Below are positions 26,265 to 35,522 of a stretch of DNA of 64,000 nt, piece after piece. The notes beneath the pieces are model-generated. The model searched no databases. It worked only from the letters and a program-made list of their open reading frames with translations, and was not told the DNA's origin. This DNA comes from Spirosoma profusum. Its GTDB lineage: Bacteria; Bacteroidota; Bacteroidia; Cytophagales; Spirosomataceae. The stretch is taken from positions 1-64,000 of the forward strand of contig NZ_JACWZY010000024.1 of the NCBI RefSeq assembly GCF_014699005.1. Direction: 5' to 3'. The position numbers were made by a program, and so were the translations under genes. Position 1 is the stretch's first letter; each line of letters starts with the position of its first letter.

Positions 26265-27926
26265 ATGAATACAACCAACATAGTGGTAATGCTACTGGTT
26301 CTCCTTAGTTTCTCGTGCAAGAAAAACGAGGACGTTGAACCGCCAAAACCATTTAATTTCCGTACTGTACAGGTAAACGGTCAGTCGTTGACTACGACTA
26401 ATTTTCGAAATCTGGGACTGACTCCAACGATCACGGTGTCGTTTTCGGCCCCAGTTCAGAAAGAGAACGTAGCAAACCATATTAAGCTAACGCAGGGCAC
26501 TACGTCGGTGCCGTTACAGATTGCTTTTTCGGGTGGTGATACGTTGCTAACCATTACGCCCCAAAATCCGCTCAATCCACTGACGAGTTATTCATTCACA
26601 GTCTTGCCAGCACTTACTTCGCAGCAGGGTGCCCTATTCAGTTCTACACTTAATCTAGACCTGACAACGGCCCCTGACAACACCGACAAATTTCCACGTA
26701 TCAGCGACGAAGCTCTGCTTGATCTGGTTCAGAAACAGACGTTTAAGTACTTCTGGGATTTCGGTCATCCGGTGTCGGGGCTGGCGCGTGAACGGGATGC
26801 GTCGGGCGACGTAGTGACTTCGGGCGGAACTGGTTTTGGTATTATGGCTATCGTGACCGCTATCAATCGCCAATTTATCAGTCGGGCAGACGGACTAGCG
26901 CGGTCGCTAAAAATAGCTAACTTTCTGAAAAACAACGCAAAACGATATCACGGCGCCTTCCCACATTGGCTTAATGGTGCTACGGGCGCCACGGTTCCGT
27001 TCAGTGCCAAAGACGACGGCGCTGATTTAGTCGAAACGTCATATCTGATGCAGGGGCTACTCACGGCCCGACAATATTTCAACAGCCCGACCAATGCCGA
27101 CGAAATTGCGTTTCGTCAGGTGGTCAATGAGTTATGGGATGGAGTCGAGTGGAATTGGTTCACCAAAAATGGCGCGGAAACAAACCTGTACTGGCACTGG
27201 TCGCCCAACTACAACTGGGACATGAACCTGCCAATTCGCGGCTGGAACGAAGCCCTGATTACTTACGTATTGGCGGCTTCATCAAATAAAAGTGCCATCG
27301 CCAAAACCGTTTACGACAATTCATGGGCGCAGAACGGAAAAATGGCAAATGGCAACAGTTATTACGACATCAAGCTTCCGCTTGGACCCGCTTACGGAGG
27401 GCCGCTGTTTTTTTCGCAGTATTCGTTTCTGGGAATTAATCCGCACGATTTAAAGGATGCTTATGCTGATTATTGGGCGCAGAACACAGCGCACTCGCTT
27501 ATCAACTATACCTACTGCAAAACCAATCCCAAACAATTCAACGGGTACAGTGCCGACTGCTGGGGCCTCACCGCCAGCGATCAGCAGGACGGTTACTCAG
27601 CCCGCGACCCCAACAATGATAACGGCACCATTGCACCGACGGCGGCACTGGCAGCCATGCCGTTTACGCCTACTGAGTCGATGCAGGCGCTTCGATTTTT
27701 CTATTACAAACTGGGCGACAAAATCTGGAAGCAATACGGCTTTGTGGATGCTTTCAACCTGACTACTATCTGGTTTGCCAACTCGTTCCTGGCCATTGAT
27801 CAGGGACCTATCATCGTGATGATAGAAAATCAGCGTTCTGGTCTACTTTGGAACTTATTTATGAGTTGTCCCGAAGTGAAAAAAGGTATGAAAAACTTAG
27901 GATTTCAAAGTCCGAATCTGAATTGA
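26265..27926 (+). CDS. PF10091 (GH144-type) glucan hydrolase lipoprotein with Ig-like domain
   Basis: The ATG at 26265 gives a lipoprotein (lipobox LSFSC, then KKNEDVEPPKP). An Ig-like Big_5-type domain (about residues 30-130; TPTITVSFSAPV, NPLTSYSFTV) precedes a catalytic domain of the 'glycoamylase' PF10091 type: ALLDLVQKQTFKYFWDFGHP, GFGIMAIVTAINR, WHWSPNYNWDMNLPIRGWNE and the C-terminal LAIDQGPIIVMIENQRSGL. In Bacteroidota such enzymes were defined as family GH144, endo-beta-1,2-glucanases. Substrate here is inferred. A paralogue follows 88 bp later. Confidence 0.82.
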   Translation: MNTTNIVVMLLVLLSFSCKKNEDVEPPKPFNFRTVQVNGQSLTTTNFRNLGLTPTITVSFSAPVQKENVANHIKLTQGTTSVPLQIAFSGGDTLLTITPQNPLNPLTSYSFTVLPALTSQQGALFSSTLNLDLTTAPDNTDKFPRISDEALLDLVQKQTFKYFWDFGHPVSGLARERDASGDVVTSGGTGFGIMAIVTAINRQFISRADGLARSLKIANFLKNNAKRYHGAFPHWLNGATGATVPFSAKDDGADLVETSYLMQGLLTARQYFNSPTNADEIAFRQVVNELWDGVEWNWFTKNGAETNLYWHWSPNYNWDMNLPIRGWNEALITYVLAASSNKSAIAKTVYDNSWAQNGKMANGNSYYDIKLPLGPAYGGPLFFSQYSFLGINPHDLKDAYADYWAQNTAHSLINYTYCKTNPKQFNGYSADCWGLTASDQQDGYSARDPNNDNGTIAPTAALAAMPFTPTESMQALRFFYYKLGDKIWKQYGFVDAFNLTTIWFANSFLAIDQGPIIVMIENQRSGLLWNLFMSCPEVKKGMKNLGFQSPNLN

Positions 27927-28014
27927 ATGTAATGCGGCCGGGCTAACATCAACCTCTTGTCCGCACAATCACTGAAGTTGCTTAACGATGTAGACAATAC
28001 GTCCGTATTAGCTT

Positions 28015-29385
28015 ATGAAAACAACGTTATTCTTCTTTTTAGCCCTTTCCATTGGCTTTGCCCAACCGAAGCCATACACGTTAACCAAAACCGATAACAC
28101 GTTCCTGGATAGCCTCCAGCGCGATACGTTCCGCTTTTTCTGGGAAACCACGAATCCAGAAAACGGGCTTGTACCGGACCGGGCTCCCCGAACAGGCTTT
28201 GCGAGCATTGCCGCTGTTGGATTTGGACTAACCTCGTATCTGGTCGGTGTGGAACGTAGCTATATTACTCGCCAGCAGGCCGCCGAACGTACCGTGAAAA
28301 CACTACGTTTCTTCGCGAAGGCTCCCCAGTCCGACAAAGCGACGAACGTAACGGGCTACCAAGGTTTTTTCTATCATTTTCTAGATATGAAAACTGGCGA
28401 GCGGTTCAAGCAGGTCGAACTTTCAACTATTGATACCGCCCTCCTACTCGGCGGAATTCTGAGTGCGCAGACGTATTTCGATAAGAATACACCCGTCGAA
28501 ACAGAAATCCGGCAGTTGGCCGAGCAGATTTATAAACGGGTCGATTGGACGTGGATTCAGCCCCGAAAACCTTTTGTGTCGATGGGCTGGCATCCTGAAA
28601 AAGGATTCATTGACGCTGATTGGAAGGGGTATAACGAAGCCATGTTGCTCTACGTACTGGCCCTGGGTTCGCCCACGCATCCGGTAGGGCCAGAAGTTTG
28701 GTCGGCTTGGACGAAATCGTATCCCTGGGCTACCTTTTACGACCAGACACACGTCAACTTCGACCCCTTGTTTGGGCATCAATATTCTCATTGCTGGATT
28801 GATTTCCGAGGCATTCATGACGATTATATGCGTAGCAAAGGCATCGATTACGCCGAAAATTCGCGCCGGGCAACCTACGCCAACCGAGCATATTGCCTGA
28901 AGAACCCCGCCAAATGGCAGGACTATGGCCCAACAATCTGGGGATTAACGGCCTGCGATGGCCCCAAAGACACAACGGTAGCTGGACGAACATTTTTCTC
29001 ATATCGGGCACGGGGAACCGCTTCAACGCAAATCGTAGATGATGGGACCATCGCACCTACTGCGACTGGTGGGTCACTAGCGTTTGCGCCGGAGATTTGC
29101 CTGCCTGCCCTGCGAGCCATGAAAACAAAGTATGGGGCAAAGCTGTACGGAAAATATGGCTTCCGCGATGCTTTCAACCCAACGTATCGGTACAGATCCG
29201 AATTCGCAAATGGCCCAACCACCAAAGGCTGGTTCGATATCGATTACCTCGGCATCGATCAGGGACCGATTCTGATTATGGCCGAGAACCTACGTAGCGG
29301 ATTCATCTGGAACCTGATGAAGAAGAATCCACACATTCGCAAAGGCTTGCAACGCGCCGGATTCACGGGCGGGTGGCTGAAGTAG
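28015..29385 (+). CDS. PF10091 (GH144-type) glucan hydrolase, secreted
   Basis: A 456-residue protein with a short Sec signal (MKTTLFFFLALSIGFAQ) and no lipobox, so likely periplasmic. The catalytic domain runs from TFLDSLQRDTFRFFWETTNP to the end, with GFGLTSYLVGVERSYI, MGWHPEKGFIDADWKGYNE and LGIDQGPILIMAENLRSGF paralogous to the preceding gene. A lipidated and a soluble form of the same enzyme type suggest surface cleavage followed by periplasmic trimming. Other option: related PF10091 families with different beta-glucan linkage. Confidence 0.82.
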   Translation: MKTTLFFFLALSIGFAQPKPYTLTKTDNTFLDSLQRDTFRFFWETTNPENGLVPDRAPRTGFASIAAVGFGLTSYLVGVERSYITRQQAAERTVKTLRFFAKAPQSDKATNVTGYQGFFYHFLDMKTGERFKQVELSTIDTALLLGGILSAQTYFDKNTPVETEIRQLAEQIYKRVDWTWIQPRKPFVSMGWHPEKGFIDADWKGYNEAMLLYVLALGSPTHPVGPEVWSAWTKSYPWATFYDQTHVNFDPLFGHQYSHCWIDFRGIHDDYMRSKGIDYAENSRRATYANRAYCLKNPAKWQDYGPTIWGLTACDGPKDTTVAGRTFFSYRARGTASTQIVDDGTIAPTATGGSLAFAPEICLPALRAMKTKYGAKLYGKYGFRDAFNPTYRYRSEFANGPTTKGWFDIDYLGIDQGPILIMAENLRSGFIWNLMKKNPHIRKGLQRAGFTGGWLK

Positions 29386-29482
29386 GCTCCGACAGGCTCT
29401 GGCCGCTTCGGCGGTCCGATGTTGGAGTCGCGCTAGCGACTAATCCTGTAGCTATAACCGACAGCCAGAGCCTGTCGGGGCC
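29384..29482. repeat. Long inverted repeat after the PUL
   Basis: GGCTCCGACAGGCTCTGG (29386-29403) is largely complementary to CCAGAGCCTGTCGGGGCC (29465-29482). The loop holds a CCGC mini-hairpin (29403-29418) and GTCGCGCTAGCGAC, a perfect 14-bp palindrome. Shorter versions of the same arms occur at 51450 and 53254. Convergent genes flank it. Confidence 0.65.
29403..29418. repeat. CCGC-NNNN-GCGG mini-hairpin, copy 5
   Basis: CCGCTTCGGCGGTCCG: stem CCGC/GCGG, loop TTCG, followed by TCCG. Nested in the inverted repeat at 29384-29482. Confidence 0.55.
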
Positions 29483-29484
29483 TA

Positions 29485-31026
29485 TCAGCGCGTCTTATTC
29501 TTCAGCAAAATTAAGGGCAGGTGTGTATCCCAGGTGGGCTTCAAATCCTTCTGGATAATGAATGTCTTTGAAAAATTGCCCAGCACTACGTCGGCGTCTC
29601 CATCCTGATCGAAGTCGTTTACGTCCATGCAAATCCAGCGACCATACGTAGTGATTGGTAACGTATGTGGAAGAAACTTCATCGGCTCCTGCTGCTCGAA
29701 ATACAAGCAGCCCTCGGATGGATTATCCTGAAAGTCAGCGAAAAAAGCGATGGACATGATATCCAGGTCGCCATCTTTGTCGAAGTCGGTGGCTACGGCT
29801 TTGGTGCACCCGTTGATCGGATAAAAATACGCCTGCTTATACCGAAAATCGCCCTGATTCAGGTAGATGTAAACACCGTGGTAAGGTTTCAGTATGGGCG
29901 AATAATCGCTGTTATCGCCACAAGTGTAGAGAATATCCTGACGACCGTCTTTATTAAAATCCACCAGTTGAAAGCTGGTTGAACCATATACCGCCGGGAA
30001 ACGTAGCACATTACGTTCGCTAAATCCTCCTTTTTTGTTGTTCAGAAACAGCCAGATGCCTTCGTCAGCATGGGCGAACAGGACCATCAGATCAGACCAA
30101 CCATCGGCATTGAAATCATTAACGATTGTCTGAAGTGGTCCTGCTACGTCCCGAATGGATTGTCGACTAAATTTTCCGTTTGACTCTTGCTTCAGCCAGT
30201 ATAAGCCTCCCTTTGAGTGGCCGAAACCACAAACTACCCAGTCGGTCAATCCATCTTTATTAATATCGACCGGAACGGATTGTAGCGGGCGGGGCAAATC
30301 AGTGGAAATAGTCGAAGAATCCGCAAGCTGGTTGTCTGAAAGTCCCAGCGAAACGACCTCTCCTTTCATTCCATCAATGGCCCGCATGGTACCCATACTG
30401 GTGAATACGCCCTGTCGATTCCCTTTTGCATCGGGAAGGAATTGCACATTTACCGCAGCGGAAGGCAATTGCCTGAACTTTGTCGGTTGAAGTTGTTGAT
30501 TCCAACGGGTTAAATCACTACGTATACCATCACTGGAAAAGAGTTGATGCCCAGCCGTATCCATCGCAACCAAAGTCGTAATAGCTGTCTGCGACGTATC
30601 GACCTGGGGTTTTTGAAGCGAAAAAATCGCCCAGTCTTCTTCCGGATCAACAGGAACCTTAGCTGGTTTGAGTTTAATCGGGGCCAGTGCCTGATAATAA
30701 GCCACCAGTTTTTGCCAATCGTTAAATGAAATGGCCGCGTCCCTTCCTGCGTAGTACTGCCCGCCCGGATAAGACTCTAATCCAAGTTTAGGGGCCATGG
30801 CAGGTAGTATGTGTTGTATCCAGGTTTCTTTGTCCAGCAAATCAGGCGCTGGGAACTGATGACAGTTACTACAGTGCTTCTGCGCCAGTTGCTGACCTTC
30901 TAACAGAATCGGGTCACGTAGTTTATCCGAATTATCGACCCGGCAACTATTTATGACCAGACAAGCGATAATGAAACTAAGCAAATAGGGAGAATAGGAA
31001 GTAATACGTCGCTGGCGGATATTCAT
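29485..31026 (-). CDS. FG-GAP/VCBS repeat lipoprotein with c-type haem motif
   Basis: From the ATG at 31026 (an in-frame ATG also exists at 31047) the protein has a lipobox VINSC and then a haem-binding CSNCH followed by QFPAPDLLDKETW, a mono-haem cytochrome c-like segment. The C-terminal two thirds are FG-GAP/VCBS-type repeats with calcium-binding Asp loops (DINKDGLTD, DFNADGWSD, DFNKDGRQD, DFDKDGDLD, DFDQDGDAD), which fold as a beta-propeller. An exported haem protein linked to a propeller suggests electron transfer to a bound substrate or enzyme; the function is unknown. Confidence 0.78.
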   Translation of the reverse strand: MNIRQRRITSYSPYLLSFIIACLVINSCRVDNSDKLRDPILLEGQQLAQKHCSNCHQFPAPDLLDKETWIQHILPAMAPKLGLESYPGGQYYAGRDAAISFNDWQKLVAYYQALAPIKLKPAKVPVDPEEDWAIFSLQKPQVDTSQTAITTLVAMDTAGHQLFSSDGIRSDLTRWNQQLQPTKFRQLPSAAVNVQFLPDAKGNRQGVFTSMGTMRAIDGMKGEVVSLGLSDNQLADSSTISTDLPRPLQSVPVDINKDGLTDWVVCGFGHSKGGLYWLKQESNGKFSRQSIRDVAGPLQTIVNDFNADGWSDLMVLFAHADEGIWLFLNNKKGGFSERNVLRFPAVYGSTSFQLVDFNKDGRQDILYTCGDNSDYSPILKPYHGVYIYLNQGDFRYKQAYFYPINGCTKAVATDFDKDGDLDIMSIAFFADFQDNPSEGCLYFEQQEPMKFLPHTLPITTYGRWICMDVNDFDQDGDADVVLGNFSKTFIIQKDLKPTWDTHLPLILLKNKTR

Positions 31027-31062
31027 ACACGAAAGTAACAGACTCATACTATTGCCAAACGA

Positions 31063-32199
31063 TTATCCAAAGAATCCGCTAAACGTATCAAAATCACTTG
31101 CTTTCCGAATTCGGTACGTTTTCAGAAAAGCTTTCATCTGTGCTGGATTCGATAAATCTTTAATGTCTTTCCGGGTTGCCTTAATGTCCTGTTTTAACGC
31201 CCGCACATCGTTATTGAAACTAAATTCCAGGCTCAGAGCAGAACCAACCATCATGAGTGGCTTATTTAATGCTGCCGAAAGTTGACTTTGCAGTCCGTAT
31301 AATTCCGCGTCAAGCTCCTCGGCCTGTTGTTTCAGGATTTTGTTATAATACCGTAACTGGTCTTCGGCCAGTGTTTCGAGATTCTGCTGGTCAATGCGAT
31401 TGAATTCAAATTGGAGCCGAAACAAGGCGAGCAGATCACTTTTCTCGTATGCTTCCGTTACGCGCTTCATAATTTCTGTTTTGCGAACTTTCTCATCCTC
31501 ATCGGGTTCCCGGTCAGGATGGAAAGCTTTCACCAAATCCATGTACAGCGTTCTGACCGCTTTTGTGATGTTACGTTCTTCCAGTTGTTTTTTTGCCTCG
31601 CGTTCCTGTTGTTTGGCCGATTTTGGCTTTTTCGCCTTACGTTCTTCAGCTTCCTGCTCAAGCTGCTGATGTTCTGTTTGCTTCGCCCGCATTTGTTCGT
31701 CCAGATAGGCCATAAACTTATCCTTCGTGCTGACGTCCACGTCTTCGTCGAACTGAATGCCATACATCGCACTGACCATTTCTTTCATTACTTCCGAAAC
31801 CTGCTCATCGGCTTCAGCATCAGTAGCATCAAAACCATCGGCATCATACTTATCGAATATAGGCTTAAGCTCCTCCAGACCATGCTCACTAATGAGTTCG
31901 TAGGACAGATTCAGAATTAAATCCACGAGTTTTTTGCGTTCGGTCTTTGTGGTTTCGGGCCGATCATGCGCCCGGTCGAACACTCGCACGAGGTCGGCCC
32001 GAAGCCTGTTGAAATCACGTAGCAGGGGTTCATATTCCGTATAGATACGTTGCTGAATCTGGGTAGCGGCTGCGCGAAACTGAGTCAGTTCAAGTTCCAG
32101 ATCGTCAATTTTTTTCGTCAGCCGATTGAATTCTTTCTGCGCTTTTGATAGGGGCGCTTTATCTTTTCCAGGTGTCGGAATACGAACTAGTTGAGGCAT
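31063..32199 (-). CDS. Coiled-coil protein with an internal J-domain
   Basis: A 378-residue cytoplasmic protein. Residues about 15-70 and 165-215 are charged coiled coils (EEAEERKAKKPKSAKQQ-like). A J-domain core is seen at about 213-265: RTLYMDLVKAFHPDRE carries the HPD tripeptide at 227-229, followed by helix TEAYEKSDLLALFRLQ. Unlike classical DnaJ the J-domain is internal and there is no Gly/Phe region or zinc finger. It would recruit DnaK to a specific client. It is 36 bp upstream of the FG-GAP gene on the same strand. Confidence 0.75.
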   Translation of the reverse strand: MPQLVRIPTPGKDKAPLSKAQKEFNRLTKKIDDLELELTQFRAAATQIQQRIYTEYEPLLRDFNRLRADLVRVFDRAHDRPETTKTERKKLVDLILNLSYELISEHGLEELKPIFDKYDADGFDATDAEADEQVSEVMKEMVSAMYGIQFDEDVDVSTKDKFMAYLDEQMRAKQTEHQQLEQEAEERKAKKPKSAKQQEREAKKQLEERNITKAVRTLYMDLVKAFHPDREPDEDEKVRKTEIMKRVTEAYEKSDLLALFRLQFEFNRIDQQNLETLAEDQLRYYNKILKQQAEELDAELYGLQSQLSAALNKPLMMVGSALSLEFSFNNDVRALKQDIKATRKDIKDLSNPAQMKAFLKTYRIRKASDFDTFSGFFG

Positions 32200-32241
32200 A
32201 CAAGGTTGATTTACAAACGACTCACTTAGGAGCCTGTTTAA

Positions 32242-32341
32242 GCCATTTTTGTCATGCTGACGAAGGAAGCATCTTAAAGCATGCCAGCTAGTGAGTTAGG
32301 AAAGGTTAAGATGCTTTCTTCGTCAGCATGACAAAAATGGC
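32242..32341. repeat. GTCATN hairpin element, copy 1
   Basis: 34-bp arms 32242-32275 and 32308-32341 match at 33 of 34 positions. Each arm contains its own small inverted repeat ATGCT...AGCAT. It lies upstream of the J-domain gene and downstream of the oligopeptidase gene. Confidence 0.8.
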
Positions 32342-32375
32342 TTATTGTCGAAAGATTAAACAACTAAAAATCAAC

Positions 32376-34490
32376 TTACTGCCGCTCTCCAACCAGATTT
32401 AGCATGAAAGCGTATTCCAGAGCTATTTCTTTTAACGCCTGAAACCGGCCCGATGCACCACCATGTCCGGCTTCCATGTTGGTGTGCAGCAGCAGTTGGT
32501 TATTGTCCGTTTTCATCGTACGGAGTTTGGCTACCCATTTGGCGGGTTCCCAATATTGCACCTGCGAATCGTGCAAACCCGTGGTTACGAGCAGGTTCGG
32601 ATAAGCCTGTTTCGTTACGTTGTCGTAAGGCGAATACGACAGCATGTAGTCGTAAGACGCTTTATTTTTGGGATTTCCCCACTCTTCAAATTCACCCGTT
32701 GTAAGCGGAATACTTTCGTCGAGCATCGTAGTCACTACGTCGACGAATGGTACGGCAGCCACTACGCCCCGATAGAGTTGCGGAGCCTGATTGACAATGG
32801 CGCCCATCAGCAAGCCACCGGCGCTACCGCCCATTGCAAACAACTTGTCAGAGCTGGTATACTTGTTTTTAATGAGGTATTCCGATACGTCGACAAAGTC
32901 GTTAAACGTATTTTTCTTCTTCATCATTTTGCCGTCTTCGTACCACCGGCGCCCCATCTCCTGCCCTCCCCGAATGTGGGCGATGGCAAAAATGAAGCCC
33001 CGGTCAAGCAGACTCAAGCGCGTGGAACTGAAACCGGGGTCCATCGAAATACCGTAGGACCCATACGAGTATTGAAGCAGGGGCGCTGACCCATCTTTTT
33101 TCGTCCCTTTCCGATACACCAAGGATACCGGCACCTTAACCCCATCGCGGGACGTAGCGAATACCCGCTCCGACACGTAGTTGTTCTTATCAAAGCCGCC
33201 CAGCACTTCCTGCTGTTTTTTCAGCGTTTTTTCCTTCGTGTCCATGTTATAATCGAAGGTGGAGTTGGGCGTGGTCAGCGAGGAGTACGAGTAACGTAGT
33301 ACGTTCGTGTTGAAATCAGGATTGTAGCTGATGCCCGCTACGTAGGCCGGTTCACCAAAATCGAGGTATTCGTCGGCTTTCGTTTTCTGGTTGATGACGC
33401 GAATGTTAGTCAGTCCCGCTTTACGCTCACCGAGTACAAGATGATTCACAAATACGTCCATGTTGGCGAGGTACACATCCGGGCGATGAGCGATTACTTC
33501 TTTCCAGACGGTACGATCGGTGGTTTTGCCTTCGGGCACTTCCATCAGCCGGAAATTTTCGGCTTTCCAGTTTGTGCGGACGTAGAACTTATTCTGGTAA
33601 TGCACGATATCGTACTCATGCCCTTTTTCGCGGGGCAGAAACACCTTGAATTCGCCCATTGGCTGGCTGGCTTCCAGCAATCGGTATTCGGTCGATACGC
33701 CGTTGTGATCAGAGCCGATGGTGATGTATTTCTTTGATTTTGAGCGACCGAGGCCCATATAAAACTGGTTGTCTTTTTCTTCGTAAACCAGTACGTCGGT
33801 TTTTGGGTCGGTGCCCAATACGTGCCGATACACTTGATAACCCAGTAGCGTTTGCGGGTCTTTTTTGATGTAAAACAGTGTCTTATTATCAGTCGCCCAG
33901 GCAAAACTACCCGCTTCGGTATCGGGAATGATTTCGGGATAAATCTTACCAGTTTTCAGATTTTTGATACGTAGCGTATACAGTCGGCGACTAACGGTAT
34001 CTTCAGCGAAAATGGCGAGTTCGTCGTTATCCGATACTTCATAACCGCCAAGTTGGTAGTAGTTATGTCCTTTAGCCAGTACGTTCCCATCAAACATTAC
34101 TTCCTCAGCGCCTTCCAACGAACCTTTTTTCCGACAATAAATCGGGTATTCGCCCCCCGTAACGTAGCGAGTGTAATAAAAGTAGTTGCCTTCTTTGTAC
34201 GGTACCGATTCGTCCTGCTGCTTGATACGTCCTTTCATTTCATCGAACAGCTTCGTTTGCAGGTCTTTAACGGGAGCCATTACGTGGTCGAGGTACGCAT
34301 TTTCAGCTTTGAGGTAGTTGATAACCTCCGGATTTTCGCGCTCGTTGAGGTAATAATAATTGTCGATACGTTTATGGCCGTTCGTAATGAGTTCTTTCGG
34401 TTTGACAGCCGCTTTAGGCGGAGTTGTTTGTCCGTTAGTCATTGTATAAATCGTAAGTGAAAGGAGAAATGATAGGTAGATTCGATTCAT
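32376..34490 (-). CDS. S9 prolyl oligopeptidase family (oligopeptidase B-like)
   Basis: A 704-residue serine peptidase with a Sec-type signal peptide (start MNRIYLSFLLSLTIYTMTNG), so periplasmic. The N-terminal beta-propeller runs to about residue 430. The alpha/beta-hydrolase domain carries GGSAGG with nucleophile Ser556, Asp641 in LHDSQVQY and His676 in EAGHGG. Sequence order is that of oligopeptidase B (PtrB), which cleaves after basic residues in short peptides. Downstream on the other strand is an M28 aminopeptidase-like gene, so this stretch is partly a peptide-degradation area. Confidence 0.9.
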   Translation of the reverse strand: MNRIYLSFLLSLTIYTMTNGQTTPPKAAVKPKELITNGHKRIDNYYYLNERENPEVINYLKAENAYLDHVMAPVKDLQTKLFDEMKGRIKQQDESVPYKEGNYFYYTRYVTGGEYPIYCRKKGSLEGAEEVMFDGNVLAKGHNYYQLGGYEVSDNDELAIFAEDTVSRRLYTLRIKNLKTGKIYPEIIPDTEAGSFAWATDNKTLFYIKKDPQTLLGYQVYRHVLGTDPKTDVLVYEEKDNQFYMGLGRSKSKKYITIGSDHNGVSTEYRLLEASQPMGEFKVFLPREKGHEYDIVHYQNKFYVRTNWKAENFRLMEVPEGKTTDRTVWKEVIAHRPDVYLANMDVFVNHLVLGERKAGLTNIRVINQKTKADEYLDFGEPAYVAGISYNPDFNTNVLRYSYSSLTTPNSTFDYNMDTKEKTLKKQQEVLGGFDKNNYVSERVFATSRDGVKVPVSLVYRKGTKKDGSAPLLQYSYGSYGISMDPGFSSTRLSLLDRGFIFAIAHIRGGQEMGRRWYEDGKMMKKKNTFNDFVDVSEYLIKNKYTSSDKLFAMGGSAGGLLMGAIVNQAPQLYRGVVAAVPFVDVVTTMLDESIPLTTGEFEEWGNPKNKASYDYMLSYSPYDNVTKQAYPNLLVTTGLHDSQVQYWEPAKWVAKLRTMKTDNNQLLLHTNMEAGHGGASGRFQALKEIALEYAFMLNLVGERQ

Positions 34491-34575
34491 AGTCGTCGGT
34501 TGCTGAAATGAAGAAGATTTTTGTAAAATTAAGCTCTATCGAAACGAAACCTAAACAGTGCCAAAAACCTTTTGG

Positions 34576-34675
34576 GCCATTTTTGTCATTCTGAGGAACG
34601 AAGAATCTTAATGTATCCTTACTCTCAAATTAGGGAGCCTCAAGATTCTTCGTTCCTCAGAATGACAAAAATGGC
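34576..34675. repeat. GTCATN hairpin element, copy 2
   Basis: Perfect 34-bp arms 34576-34609 and 34642-34675. The internal pair is ATTCT...AGAAT, where other copies have ATGCT/AGCAT or ATCCT/AGGAT. It lies between divergent genes. Confidence 0.85.
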
Positions 34676-34714
34676 TTTCGGAATATCATCCTGGCACTGT
34701 TGAAAAGCTTTTAG

Positions 34715-35398
34715 ATGCTTGAACTTGTAGTTGCTCATTACACCGAAAACCTGAACTGGCTGGGCAATCTACCTGCGGGTTTGCCGGTTACGGTTTATGA
34801 CAAAAGTCCTATCGATACGTTCCCCGGCGCGATTTCTCTACCTAATATCGGTCGCGAAGCGCATACGTACCTGCACTACATCGTTAGCCGCTACGATTCG
34901 TTGGCTGACTGGACAATCTTCTGTCAGGGCAAACCCTTCGACCATGCCTACGATTTCAAGAAATCACTACGTGCCTTTGTTGATGAACCGGAAGCGATTA
35001 GCCCGACGGGTTTCCGCTGGCTGGGCCATCTCATTGATACTGATGACAATCAGGGGCATCGACTGTTCAAACCGTGGAGTAAAAACGAGGACGGACGTGG
35101 ACTCGATTTACAGAAATTTCATCATGCATTATTTGGAAACGACGGGCCTGATACGTACACATTTGTGTTAGGTGCTCAATTTGCGGTGCAACGCAACGTT
35201 TTGCGGCAACGCCCCGTATCGTTCTATGAAAATGCGCTGGAAGTTTCCAGTACGTTTCCTGATGCGGCTCACTGTTTCGAACGTAGCTGGGATCACGTAT
35301 TTGGGCTGGTCGGTATTGATCGGGACTGGCTCGCAGGGCGCTCAACGGTTCAACTGAAACCGATGAAAAATCAACCAAAAACTGATACGTGGGTATAG
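34715..35398 (+). CDS. DUF3431 family protein
   Basis: A 227-residue soluble protein that matches the DUF3431 pattern: ELVVAHYTENLNWL at the start, LPNIGREAHTYLHYI, WTIFCQGKPFDH, and a C-terminal aromatic-rich CFERSWDHVFG. Related fungal and bacterial proteins are described as glycosyltransferase-like, but no activity is established. It has no signal peptide. It is a single gene between the divergent S9 peptidase and the M28 peptidase. Confidence 0.75.
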   Translation: MLELVVAHYTENLNWLGNLPAGLPVTVYDKSPIDTFPGAISLPNIGREAHTYLHYIVSRYDSLADWTIFCQGKPFDHAYDFKKSLRAFVDEPEAISPTGFRWLGHLIDTDDNQGHRLFKPWSKNEDGRGLDLQKFHHALFGNDGPDTYTFVLGAQFAVQRNVLRQRPVSFYENALEVSSTFPDAAHCFERSWDHVFGLVGIDRDWLAGRSTVQLKPMKNQPKTDTWV

Positions 35399-35522
35399 TT
35401 AGTTTTTGTCGATTTTTTCCTATTCTTTTGAACGCTTTTTCTAATTCCTGTGTCTAATCATTCGGTGCTGAAAATCCAGTAAATTTTCCATATATTTAGC
35501 AAAGACTTCTACTACCCAACTC

